Assembly (NCBI GenBank): GCA_023614405.1
Contig: JAJUPC010000040.1
Span: 620,001-684,000 of the forward strand
Reading direction: 5' to 3'
Source: Avena insularis
Taxonomy: Eukaryota; Streptophyta; Magnoliopsida; Poales; Poaceae
DNA length: 64,000 nt
The notes below the pieces were generated by a model. The model was not told where the DNA came from, did no database searches, and was given only the letters and a program-made list of their open reading frames with translations. Below, in pieces: positions 20,370-30,479 of the stretch; position 1 is the first letter of the stretch, and each line of letters opens with the position of its first letter. A program made the translations under genes and the position numbers.

Positions 20370-23200
20370 CACATTGCATTGTTGTCAATTTTATGTCTAT
20401 CTTCATCTATGTCGCGGAGACCAGAGGTCACCATGTCGATGTCGGTGTCGTCATAGTGGGCCTTTACCATGGCTAGGGTCATCCTAGCGCCAGCCCAGGT
20501 ACATGAAGCTTTCCATCTTACGATACGCTCGGGGGCTTGGCGAAGGATCTCCAAGAACTTCATGACGGAATCCATCGCCTTGATGTTGATGTCCAAGGGC
20601 TTGGTGATCTCCTTATCTTGGGCGATCGCGGTGTCGATGAAGTTTCCGGCAAGAATCATGCACTCTTTTGGCTAGGCCAATGGAAGCTCCATTTCCGACA
20701 AAGATACTTGAGGGCATGAGTTCACCAAATCAGATCAAAGTACCTAACTTATAGAAGTACAAGACGAAGAAGGATTACCAAAGACCCTGCTCTCAGCTTG
20801 GTGGAGAACCTTCGCCATGGAGTCCTGTTACTTCCGGAGAGTCTTGTATGCCTCAAGGTTGAGAGCATTCTACTCATCGGCAGCTTTCTTCTACTCCTTG
20901 AGGATGGCAATCTCCTCCTTAAGGCGGTTCATCTTCGTGTTAGGAGATTCTTGCACGGTAGCCAGCGCTTCTTCTTGCATCTTAAGGGTGTCAGCCCTCT
21001 CCCGCTTCAAGATCTTGTTTTCGCTGTCCCGGTCTTTAATGTGCTTGGACTGCTCGACAATTTCTTTGGCCTTGGCTACAGCTTCTGCAAGTCAGAGAAA
21101 TGGCAGAGCACAATGATTAGTCGGAAGATGAAGACACAAGATCAAGTTGAGAATAAAAATGAGAAGAAATCAGACTCTTGCTAGTTATGACTTGTTCCTT
21201 AAAATAGGCGGGTTTACCCTTTTTAGCTTAAAGATCCTTGCGCATCTTGTGGAACTTCTCATTGGTGGTCACCCTCCAAGCATTCTCATTCTGCAAATAC
21301 AAAAAGGTTACTTAGTCTACTTAGAGCATCTAACTAGAATTATTTTTTCCACCTAGAGGCTCGAGGGCTACAGTGTGAAGTTTTTTAACTCAAAGCTATG
21401 CTTAATCTTTCTTGAAGCATCTAGTAGAAACTATTTTTGTTTCAACTAGAGGCTTGGGGGCTACAGTATTGAAAATTAAAAACACTACGTAAACTACTCG
21501 AAAAGTATCTAGTCATAATTGTTCATTCAAACTACATACTTGGGGGCTACACCACAAAGTTTGTTACTTGGTCATTCTTAGAGCATTCAGACCAAAAGAC
21601 CTATGGTTTTCCGTCTAAATCCTCGGGGGCTACAGTGGTATATTATATGTGAAATGCAATGGCATATAAAACTTACATATGTGATGATCTTGAGGTTGTT
21701 GGCGCTCTCAGTGAAAAGTTTGCCAAAGGCAACTGTGTTAACTCGAAGAATTTGCGCCTGCTTGAGAAGCTCCTCAAGGCCGCATGTTGGAGAAGTCGGC
21801 GCTGCGCTAGGAGCCACGACAGAGGTGCTTGGAGTAAGTACATGAAAGATGATCTTAGGAGCCTCCGCCTAGCTCGTGGTCTTCGCAGATCCGCCTCCCA
21901 CCATCTTCTCCTTATCGCCTTCAATGGCATCCTTAGCCAAAGCTTTAGCCACTTTGGAGGAGGTGCTTTCTTGCATATCCTGCTCGCCGGCAATAGGGAT
22001 CACCGTGGTAGCATCTGGGACCTCATGCAAAGGAGTGTTATCCACTTCCATGATAGAAGGATCAGATGTTACCATAGCCGAATATCCGAAAGGCACGACA
22101 GATGGATGGACGGCATGGGTAGGAGGAGCGATGGCGGGAGAGGCCTGGACAAACATATCTCTATTGTTTTTAGGATCCCCCGTTGTCTTGGAGGTCTTCT
22201 TCAAACTCAAGCTGGACTTTTTCCTGAAACATGCAATGTATAAGTACATGAATAGGAGAAGCAAAACGACAATGTCGGAGGAAAAGAGGCTTACACACAA
22301 TTTGGTTCCTTCGTCAAGGGGATGCTAGATAATATTCTTTTCTCCACCTCCAAGGAGGCGGTGGACTTCTTGGAGGCTACACCCTCCATCTTCTTCTTCT
22401 TGCCTCCGCCGACACATCAGAGGTGGAGCTCTTCCGCTTTCGCGCCACCGTGACTTTGTTGTCGGACACGACAGTGACTTCCTTCATCTTGGGTTCATAG
22501 ACCTGGGGATCCATGCAGGTTTCCTCCAAGTCCCCCAGCTGTTAAGTGAAACAAGTGTGTTATATGGAAGTACGTGTTCAAGTCGGAAGAACTAGAGCAT
22601 ATGTCAAAACAATAAATGAAATTTACCATTGGGCACTTGTCGTCCTTGAACATGTCATAGGTGATGGCGACGCCACACTTGCGATCCTTCACCTTGACGA
22701 TGTCCTTGAGGTGGAGCTTGATGGAGTCACTGGAAAAGTTATCCTAGGAAATCTGGAGGCTATCTTTTCTATCCTTGGTGTACTGACACATCATCTTCTC
22801 GCGATGTTGTAGAGGATGGATCCGCTTGATGAACCAGGACATGGCCAGGTCCAAGCCGGTTAGACCCGTCTCTATGAACCAGTCGATCCGCCTTACGGCA
22901 TGGGAGGCTTCATCGTTGGAGGGGAGGAGGGCTTGTGATCTCCATGTTAGGGCTTCAGCGGCGGCCCCGTCAATAAAGTACGGGTACGATGCTTCTCGTC
23001 CGGCCAGAGGGATATCTTGGCCATAGAAGTACATACCCTGCCAGTTCTTGCAGGACTCATGTCCTACAGTGTCGGGGAATCGCCGGCCAGGCCGGATCTG
23101 GAAGCTAATGGTCCCACAGTTCCTGAGCTCCTCTCTGCTCACTCCGGCTTCCCTCTTCACAGTGAAGAAGTATATGAACAGATCTAACCTAGGCCTAATC
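20370..23200. repeat. 'CTCGGGGGCTACA' phrases in the Gypsy 3' region
   Basis: Copies of GGCT(C/T)G(A/G)GGGCTACA with conserved flanks lie near 21360, 21450, 21540 and 21622, about 80-90 bp apart. They sit in an apparent intron of the antisense ORF. They match in style the repeats at 4783-5045 of the first element. Confidence 0.6.
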
Positions 23201-23689
23201 CCTAGGTATCCCTCGCACAGAGCCACGTAGTTGCTAAATGCAATAATGCTATTGGGGGACAGGTTCTAAGGTTGAACCCGGAAGTGCTCGAGGACTTGAA
23301 TGCAAAAGTCAGACAATGGCAGGGAGACGCCACGTGCGAATTGAGCTTTGAGGTATACCTTTCTCTGGGTTGGGAAGAAGGGATGGCCTCACCGACCGGT
23401 GCCACCCGCCTGACCAGACCCTCCATCGCAGAGAGGTACCCATCGGCTATCATCTCCTTGATATCGCCATCGGAGATATCCGAGCCATGCCATTCTCTCT
23501 TGTGGGAGTCATCTTCCTCCTCTAACGGCTCTAGCGCCACTTGAATATGGTTACCGCTGGTGTATTTAACCACCGTGGAGCGTGGCACCACCACACCCTC
23601 CGGCGGGACATGGACCATGTTGGATGGCTTGGAGGAAGCCTCACTGGACGCCACCATCAATGGGATGTTGCTGCTTTCCATTGAAGTGC

Positions 23690-24229
23690 AGGATATGGAC
23701 TGAGATATGGGTAAAAGCTAGGGTTTTTCTGCATGCGCATGGTGTGCTCGATGAGGGTTTGGGCTGGAGGAAGAAGACTATGCGGGAGTGAATAGGTGAA
23801 ACAATAAATTGACCACCGCAGTTAAAATATATAGCCCCAACGTCAACATTCATGCAAGATGATATAATGGCCGACGCGTGGATAGCGCGTGCGAGAATGT
23901 GCGTGGAGATTTTGCCACATTCCCACTGCCGCCGCTTGACGCTTCGGATTTCTCGTGCCGGAAAATCGCTATGATTATGTTTGCTGCATGTGTGACTTAA
24001 GAGCTCACTGACATATGCAGACGAACAGACCCATCTGAAGATTCTGGCATGGACGGATCCTATTCGGCTATGAGAAGATTATGATGGAACATATCGAAGA
24101 TGGAGAATATTGCAGGGTTGTTTGGAGGACTGCAAGATATTTCTTGATGATTTGCCGACATTACCTAGATGGAGCATTCAATCTAAAGAGGAAAGATGGC
24201 ACAAGATCTCGGACTACTCTGGGGGCTAT
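23690..24229. other. Spacer upstream of the Gypsy 3' LTR
   Basis: No gene was seen. On the minus strand this is the 5' leader and promoter side of the antisense ORF; on the plus strand it is the 3' untranslated region ending in the polypurine-like CTGGGGGCTAT (24219-24229). Confidence 0.4.
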
Positions 24230-24740
24230 AGTTGGGGATATGCTAATGGGTATCACCATAGCATGTCTCTAATCCGGATAACCTGGGTGGCCCACAGTTG
24301 GTAGCAAGGCCCATGGCCTACTAGGCGGCCTAGTTAGATGGATCCAGAAGGGAGGCCCATGCCGGATAAAGGAAGGCTACGATGGAGTCACCGACATACT
24401 CGGAGCCTTGGAGTGCAAGATACGTAGACTAGTTGGATCTAGTGTAGGACTTTGTAACCTGCCCAGCTAGGACTTTTACCTGTAACCCTAGGATCTGGGT
24501 ATTTATAAGCCGGACCTATGGGAGCCTTTAGGGCATAACACAACTTGACACCTCACCCAACGAACCAATCCTTGTAACTCGACGTATTACCCTTATAGTG
24601 ATTTATAGCAGGATTAGGGTTTCGCCACTATCCTGGGACCTGAACCTGGGTAAGCTATATTACCTCCTCCATCCAACTTACTGCATTCCCCCACGTCTCT
24701 GAAAATGCACTGTGAGGACCCGTCCATGGCATACTCGTCA
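24230..24740 (+). repeat. 3' LTR of the second Gypsy element
   Basis: The LTR begins near GTTGGGGATATG after the polypurine-like GGGGGCTAT, and ends in TCGTCA at 24740. The start looks mutated (usually TGTTGGGGA). TATTTATAAG at 24500-24509 is a plausible TATA box. The ending matches the LTR at 5609-6124. No 5' partner is in the window. Confidence 0.65.
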
Positions 24741-25013
24741 GCAATACCATGACACTCTCCTATAATGGCACTTTTGAACAATCATGCTTGATTTGAGTAT
24801 GTTGATTGTGATGATTGTTTTGGTTTTTTCTTCTGCAGAGCTACCAGCATACCTCACTTTAGCTTCTCCTTCCGTGGCACTCATTGGCATTTATACAGCT
24901 CTTAGGTCGTTGTTTGCGTGTGTCAGACCATTCTGTCTTGAAGGATTCATGAGGATTATATGGCTTGCAGGAGATGCTTGCACTATATCTGTTGTTTTCT
25001 CGATGTACCTGAA
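24741..25013. other. Downstream flank of the minus-strand gene
   Basis: No gene was recognised. An open frame of 77 codons on the plus strand (24784-25017) has no family resemblance and overlaps the 3' end of the minus-strand gene. Confidence 0.35.
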
Positions 25014-25762
25014 CTAAATGTTGGTTACTACATCTGTGTCCTGTGATGACCTTGTCTGTGTATAAGATGATGCACTAGTACCACCGTTTTGTTGCATTGA
25101 AACTATCACATCAACGTCCACCTGACAAAAAAAATACATTATAATGATGATTAGCAGTACTCATGAACAATATTTTGATGTTTTCATTTTATAATAATGG
25201 CAAGGGAAAACTCACCAAACTATTCTCATTACATTTGGCATCTTTCAATTTACAATGACTCTGAACTGCACTATTGCCTTTCACTGATCCACCTAATTGA
25301 TCTTGGCATCGTAGCGATGTTCTACCATAGGGTTTATGGAAATTGCTTGTGGAGCAGACATTTTGATGTTAATTTTTTCCAGCTTTGGCTTCAAGTTGGC
25401 GCATGCTGCGTTACATCTCCATACAGTTTCTGTTGACGCTGTGAGAGCTTTTAGTTTATGCTCATGCTCTTTATTCCACTTCTCATGTAGTGCTCTAAGA
25501 CGCCTCTTCCATGATATAATGAATAAAGTAGCACCATAATTATTCACGGCCAATTGTGATATTTAAAGTATTGAAATAAAAAAAATTGGGCTTTTTCGTA
25601 AAAGTAAAAATACCTTCCTAAATTCACATGCAACACGTTCTATTACACCTGGATCTTGGAACTTGGCACCTTTCATCATGTCTATTTCAACCAATGTACG
25701 ATCATTCAAATGAGATAACTTGTTCCCTATAGAATTTTGTGTTTGGGTGTAATCAAGCATAT

Positions 25763-27010
25763 TAAGGGAGATATCCAAAAGTGTACTAATTACAGGGGAA
25801 TTAAGCGTATGAGACATACTACGAAGCTTTGGGAGAGAGTGATTGAGCATCGCTTGAGGAGAGTGAAGAATGTCACTAAAAATCAATTTGGCTTTATGCC
25901 CGGGAGATCAACTACAGAGGCTATTTTCTTGCTTCGCCAGCTGGAGAGATATAGGGAGCACAAGAACCTACATATGGTTTTCATTGACTTGGAGAAGGCA
26001 TATGACAATATACCAAGGATAGTAATGTGGTGGGCGCTAGATAAACACAAGGTCCCAACAAAGTACATATCCCTCATCAAAGATATGTACACTAATGTTG
26101 TGACAAGTGTTCGGGCAGGAGATAGTGAGATCGATACCTTCCCAATTACTATAGGACTACATCAAGGTTCAGCTTTGAGCCCATACATTTTTGACATGGT
26201 GATGGATGATGTCACGAAGGACATACAAGGGGATATTCCTTGGTGTATGATTTTTGCTGATGATGTGGTACTGGTGGATGAGAGTAGGGAGGGTGTCAAT
26301 GGGAAACTGGAGTTGTGGAGGCAAACCTTGGAATCCAAGGGTTTTAGACTTAGTAGGACAAAGACTGAGTATATGTGGTGCGTCTTTAGCGGCGATAGAT
26401 GCAAGGAAGAAGGGGTTAGTCTAGGAGGGAAAGTGGTGCCCTAGAGGGACACTTTTTGATACTTGGGATCAATGCTTCAAAGCAATGGTGGTATCGATGA
26501 GGATGTTAGCCACATGATCATGGTAGGGTGGATGAAGTGGAGGCAAGCATCTGGAATCCTATGTGACAAGAAGTTCCCACAAAATCTAAAAGGTAAGTTT
26601 TATAGGACGACAATTAGACTTTCCATGCTTTATGGAGCAGAATGTTGGCCCACTAAGAAGCAACACATCCAAAAAAGAGTGTCGTCGAGATGCGTATGCT
26701 AAGGTGGATGTGTGGCTCGAGAAGAAAAGACCAGATCAAGAATGAAGTGATACGCGAGAGGGTAGGGGTGGCGCCAATCGAAGAGAAGCTTGTCCAACAT
26801 AGATTAAGGTGGTTTGGGCATGTCCAACGGAAGCCACCAGAAGCACCGATCAACAGTAGGATTCTAAGGGGTTTTGATAATGCAAAGATGGGTAGAGGAC
26901 GACCAAAGCTAACATGGGAGGAGGTGGTCAAAAGGGATATGAAGGAGTGGAATGTCCTAGAGAGTTGGTTTTTGATAGGGCTGCATGCAAATCAGCAATC
27001 CATGTGCCCG
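25763..27010 (+). pseudogene. RTE reverse transcriptase ORF, decayed
   Basis: Reverse transcriptase motifs in order: NYRGIKRMRHTTKLWERVIEHRLR, NQFGFMPGRSTTEAIFLLRQL, FIDLEKAYDNIPR, GLHQGSALSPYIF, the catalytic MIFADDVVLV (FADD) and a [16 protein letters not shown] region. In-frame TAG and TGA occur near 26443 and 26457, and a frameshift near 26680. The C-terminal part [50 protein letters not shown] is characteristic of RTE. It would copy its RNA into the target site. The decay makes activity impossible. Confidence 0.9.
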
Positions 27011-27198
27011 AACCTTGATTTACTTCTTTTGTTCTTTGTTATTTGTTCTTGTTCTTGTTCTTTTTTACTTGCTTTTTTTCACTAGTTCTTGTTTGACTTG
27101 CACTTTTTACTGCTTTCCGCTTGACTTGCACTTTTCTCTAGTTTTCGTTTGGGTTTCATATCTAGCCTACCCCAACTTGATTGGGACTAAAGGATTGG

Positions 27199-27252
<54 letters not shown>
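25763..27252 (+). mobile_element. RTE-clade LINE, 5' truncated, 15-bp target duplication
   Basis: This 1.49-kb non-LTR retrotransposon is flanked by TGTAATCAAGCATAT (25748-25762) and TGTAATCGAGCATAT (27253-27267), one mismatch in 15. Its 3' end has the plant RTE ending TAGCCTACCCCAACTTGATTG... followed by (TTG)n. Only the reverse transcriptase and C-terminal part remain; the endonuclease is missing. Confidence 0.9.

Positions 27253-27253
<1 letters not shown>
27198..27253 (+). repeat. (TTG)n tail of the RTE LINE
   Basis: About 18 TTG units directly after the conserved RTE 3' end. RTE elements typically end in such short simple repeats rather than poly(A). Confidence 0.9.
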
Positions 27254-27277
27254 GTAATCGAGCATATATCGCATTCT

Positions 27278-28539
27278 CTACATTTAGTAAAAAAATAGAT
27301 AAAACCAGCACTCTTTTTGTGTATCTATCACATCAATAGTTATAATGTATCTACTAGATAACTCATAGATGCAAAAACAAATAGTCGAAATATGTATGCC
27401 GAGATATTGTGAAATTTATTGTGGTATTATTGTCTCCTAATATCTTTTCTGCAACAACCACCAACAACATTGCTGATTATATACATAATAATAATAATAC
27501 ACAGTATTTGTCAGGAATAACTGAATTATTTTTAGAGCATAGTTTTATTGTATATCGACTGAACTTCTCATTGTATTGTATAATATATTCATAGTAAGTA
27601 CACAAAGTAATCCGTTACTATGATAGACATGAACGAATTAGTGTAGCCTACAATTGATGTGATCCACTATGAAAAGGTTTATGTGATTACACATAGTGCT
27701 ATCTGCTGCTCAAATTATTCGCGTAGCAAATGGTCATGTAGATTCATATATAATTATTTCCGCTATATCAATTGTACTATACTATTATGGCGATTAGACG
27801 GTTCCCAAAACTATAGTAATTATGCTCCCTGCTTTAAAACTTGGAAATTACATCCGTAGTTGGTTGATCACATATCTCCGTTGAATCGCAAGATAAAAAT
27901 CAACTACGTTGTTCGCAAAATAAAAAATAAAAAATCAAATAGCTGCATTGTCACTACAATGTAGCTGCTGGAAATGTCTACCATCGTGAACTTAAATCTT
28001 TAGAGACGAAGTACAAGATGAATCGCATCATCACATATATCCCTAGAATTAAAATCATTTGAGCAGGTTGGATCTCTAGTTATCTGATTTATCGTGCTAG
28101 TGATGACGACGTCTCTCTCCATTGCCTTTCCTAGCTGAGATGGGAATATCTTACTGCTTGTTTTGAAGCGTGGTTCAAATTTTCCCTAGATCGACATGCA
28201 GGCGATGGCTGCTACCCTATATCAATATGAGAAAGGTATGGGTTGTTCCAGCATTAGTTGGGCATAATTGTTTGAAGAAGATACGTTTCCCACCTTCTGT
28301 TCCTTCTTTAAACACCGACGACGCATGGAAAGGCTTTATCTGTAGAAAACAAGTTGTCTGATAGGTGGGTCATAATTCAGTATGAAAATGCATCACCCCT
28401 TTTCCCAGAAGAACTCTTGAATATTGATAGCGACATATATGCGGGGTCTACATCGTACCAGTTCTTCTCTAGGTTGTTGTAATATTTAGGGAGAGACAAT
28501 ACATTTGTACTGGGTTTCGTGGCTTTGTTTACCCGCTTT
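27278..28539. other. AT-rich region, upstream of the minus-strand gene
   Basis: No gene is confidently seen. On the minus strand short open segments near 28565-28377 and 28350-28190 could be upstream exons of the gene ending at 25014, but no reliable splice pairing was found. ATAATAATAATA-type runs occur near 27487. Confidence 0.35.
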
Positions 28540-28822
28540 GCACTGCTCGTATACAACGCATGCACTAACCACTGAGTCCTTCATGATATTGCCACTATAA
28601 TGCCACACAACAAGATGTAGTGCCCGTGAACTATATGAAGTCTCTTATAAATACTTCTTGAAAAGCTGTGCGCATGGTGCAAGATAAAATTCTATGGTAG
28701 TGCACTGACCATACAATGCACCCCACCTGATATGCACACCTAGATGCACTACTCGTAAATAGCGAATGCACTTGCCGTGAAATATATATGAACTACCTTT
28801 TAAATGCTTCATAAGGTGTTAT
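28540..28822. repeat. Left GCACTGC-type repeat array, first part
   Basis: GCACTGCTCG (28540-28549) begins a stretch with repeated TGCACT / AATGCACC / GATGCACTACTCG-type motifs. It includes TTCTATGGTAGTGCACTGACCATACAATGCACC (28690-28725), similar to CATGCTATGGCAGTGCACTAACTATGCAATGCACC at 29729-29763. The array is split by the L1 LINE (28823-29698). It resembles in motif content the larger array at 56840-59200. Subterminal or terminal repeats of a DNA transposon are a reasonable reading. Confidence 0.5.
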
Positions 28823-29698
28823 GGCTAAATTCTTCTAAATGCCTTCTAAATTCTTATAGATTTTGAAGATTAAAATCTGGTTGTGGCCGATATGGCATAA
28901 TGCAATTCTCAATAAAGATAATATGAAAAAGAAGAACTGGGAGGGAGATTCTATCTGCAGATTTTGTCAAGAGGAGGAAACTATTGGGCATCTGTTCTTC
29001 TCTTGTGTGGCTGCCAAGTATGTTTGGGGTGTTGTGGCTAAGTCAGTTGGTGTTGAAAATAGGCATGGGTCCTTTTCTCAGTACTTGTGGTGGGTTCCTA
29101 AATTCCTGGGGGTCAGTCGGAATGTGCAGATTACAACGTTGGCAGTGATTTGCTGGGCCATTTGGAGGCTTTGAAACAAAGCATGTTTTGAAAAGAAACT
29201 TATTAACTCACCAGTTTATTTGGTTATATATGCATGTGTTCTCATTCGATATTGGGCAGGTTTGCATGGGGTTGAAGAGCAGGAGATGTTGTGTGCTGGG
29301 GTTGATGTGATGCAGGAGAATGCCTTAGAAGATGCTGCGGCGATGGATGTTGCTCCTATACCTTTCCTGGGACTTCCGGCAGTGCCTCATGATCACAATG
29401 GGGGAGCAAGCGGTTTGGAGAAGGAGAAGTGACAAAGGAAAATGGTGGTGATGAAAAAACCAGGGATTTCCTGTTGTGTTTGTGTTGCTTGTTATGTCTG
29501 GAACTTCCACTAGCCTTGTGGGCGGTGCTCTTGCTTCTCTACCCCTTTCTCATGTTCTTTTATCAAAAACATGTAATAAGGTGAAGACTTATGGATCCTC
29601 TAGATGGACCAGACGATAACTTTTGGTGGTTTGTTCTGTTCCTTCATCTTTTGATAGTGGAACCCGATCTCTATGTTATGGGGATTGTATGGAAAAAA
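28823..29698 (+). mobile_element. L1-type LINE 3' fragment with 12-bp target duplication
   Basis: The insertion is flanked by ATAAGGTGTTAT at 28811-28822 and at 29699-29710, and ends in a short poly(A) (29693-29699). It holds the zinc-knuckle end of an L1 reverse transcriptase ORF (28863-29430). The 5' side is truncated, as usual for target-primed reverse transcription. It lies in the GCACTGC-type array, which resumes at 29711. Confidence 0.8.
28863..29432 (+). pseudogene. L1 reverse transcriptase C-terminal zinc-binding region (zf-RVT)
   Basis: The frame reads IKIWLWPIWHNAILNKDNM, then the cysteine/histidine pattern CRFCQEEETIGHLFFSC (the zf-RVT Cys-Cys-His-Cys pattern) and KYVWGVVAKSVG, to a TGA at 29172. 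The frame continues to TGA at 29430 (acidic segment with ENALEDAAAMDVAP). In the family this follows the reverse transcriptase domain, which is missing. The stop at 29172 is again explainable as CGA or CAA variants; I cannot be sure. Confidence 0.75.
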
Positions 29699-29860
29699 AT
29701 AAGGTGTTATACTCACGGTGGAAGATAACATGCTATGGCAGTGCACTAACTATGCAATGCACCCTATCGGCTATGCATAGCGAGGTGCACTGCTCGTGCA
29801 CATAGTACGCACTGCTGAAATTTGTGCGTACTGAAGTAGAGTTCTGACATGTGGGGTCCT
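29699..29860. repeat. Left GCACTGC-type repeat array, second part
   Basis: Continues the array after the L1 insertion: GGCAGTGCACTAACTATGC, GAGGTGCACTGCTCGTGCACATAGTACGCACTGCTG. The phrase CACATAGT-(A)CGCACTGCT matches CACATAGTGCACTGCTC in the right-hand array at 57018. Not coding. Confidence 0.5.
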
Positions 29861-30479
29861 GATTCATTAATGAGCACCTTCTTGTTTCTCTAGAATCACG
29901 AGTTATGGAAGGCGGGTATAGCGTTAAACGAATGCTTCTCTCTCCTCGGTGTTCTTTCAGGGTTGTTCTTCCACTTCTAAAATCTATTTCAACTGGCGAA
30001 GTTCATCTATTCATCTCGCATCCTCCACGTCTATGTGATTCGTCGTATCCCGGAAGGTTGATTTTCGTCTAGCTCATCTGTAGATCTTTCTATTATATAT
30101 ATGTTTAGCTACTTCATAATCTTTCCGTGCTCACGACAAATGAGTTTGTTGCTAGTGATATAACACTTGCATATCCCTAATTAAGAACGATATAGGACGA
30201 GTGTTGGTTAAGCACGCTTCAACTTATTTTTATTTTTACATTTATGCTAAATGTATCATGTTTGCGAGGTGAATATATTTGAATTTCATTTATTTGTGTT
30301 GCTTGTATCCTGCGTGCTGTGTCGATTGTCTAATATTCAAACCTGACATATATGACTGACTAAAAAAATCCATATCTTGTTAACTGATAACTTGTATTTT
30401 ACCCCGTCGGCAGAAAAAATATTATCATATAGAAATAGTTGAGCATATTTTCACCGCTCAGTTATCTCTGCTAAAGTTT
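29861..30479. other. Leader and first intron region of gene A
   Basis: A pyrimidine-rich stretch at 29940-30060 looks like a 5' leader. Then an AT-rich stretch follows, plausibly a first intron. No ORF was recognised. Confidence 0.35.

Larger units (their letters stand above)
18669..23681 (-). pseudogene. Antisense extra ORF of Gypsy element, split by a solo LTR
   Basis: This minus-strand gene starts MESSNIPLM at 23681. Its first part (23681-23260) is acidic and includes a repeated D/E-rich stretch. The next (23230-22740) holds LFIYFFTVKREAGVSREELRNCG, SWFIKRIHPLQHREKMMC and related patterns typical of grass 'retrotransposon protein, unclassified' antisense ORFs. Then come a KKSSLSLKKTSKTTGDP linker (about 22220) with further disordered sequence, and coiled-coil parts toward 20370. 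The final piece resumes at 18858 (SLAGYDTRVTQLVKEYVF, to TAA at 18669) after the solo LTR. Several introns are likely and exact exon limits are unknown. It differs from the copy at 1690-4272, so two antisense ORF lineages are present. Function is not known. Confidence 0.6.
11986..24740 (+). mobile_element. Ty3/Gypsy Tat/Retand-type retrotransposon, 5' truncated, with two nested solo LTRs
   Basis: Order on the plus strand: gag (from about 11990), protease (13.9-14.2 kb), reverse transcriptase (14.4-15.48 kb), solo LTR insertion (15481-17357), C-terminal integrase (17381-18150), antisense extra ORF (18669-23681, minus, split by a solo LTR at 18859-20364), polypurine-like CTGGGGGCTAT and the 3' LTR (24230-24740). 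This is the arrangement known for Tat-lineage elements. No 5' LTR is found; the left end is a truncation near 11986. RNase H and the N-terminal integrase are missing between 15480 and 17381. Confidence 0.8.
25014..27277 (-). pseudogene. Unrecognised minus-strand gene, three 3' exons, exon split by an RTE LINE
   Basis: The gene is read from well-formed splice sites. One exon runs 27277-27268 and continues at 25762-25614 across the LINE insertion (codes DYTQTQNSIGNKLSHLNDR and EIDMMKGAKFQDPGVI, donor GTATTT). The next runs about 25519-25217 (RRLRALHEKWNKEHEHKLKAL, then CANLKPKLEKINIKM; a frameshift near 25300; donor GTGAGT). The last runs 25122-25014 (QVDVDVIVSMQQNGG, TAG at 25016). Acceptor AAATGTAG lies at 27278-27285. 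The product is charged with coil-forming stretches. I do not recognise a family. Upstream exons are not located. Tail-end AT-rich introns contain many T runs. Confidence 0.45.

Noticed and set aside
24784..25017. 77-codon membrane-like plus-strand protein
   Set aside because: No family resemblance and it overlaps the coding 3' end of the minus-strand gene.
26985..27257. Frame ending in a valine run at the LINE tail
   Set aside because: It is the (TTG)n tail read in another frame.
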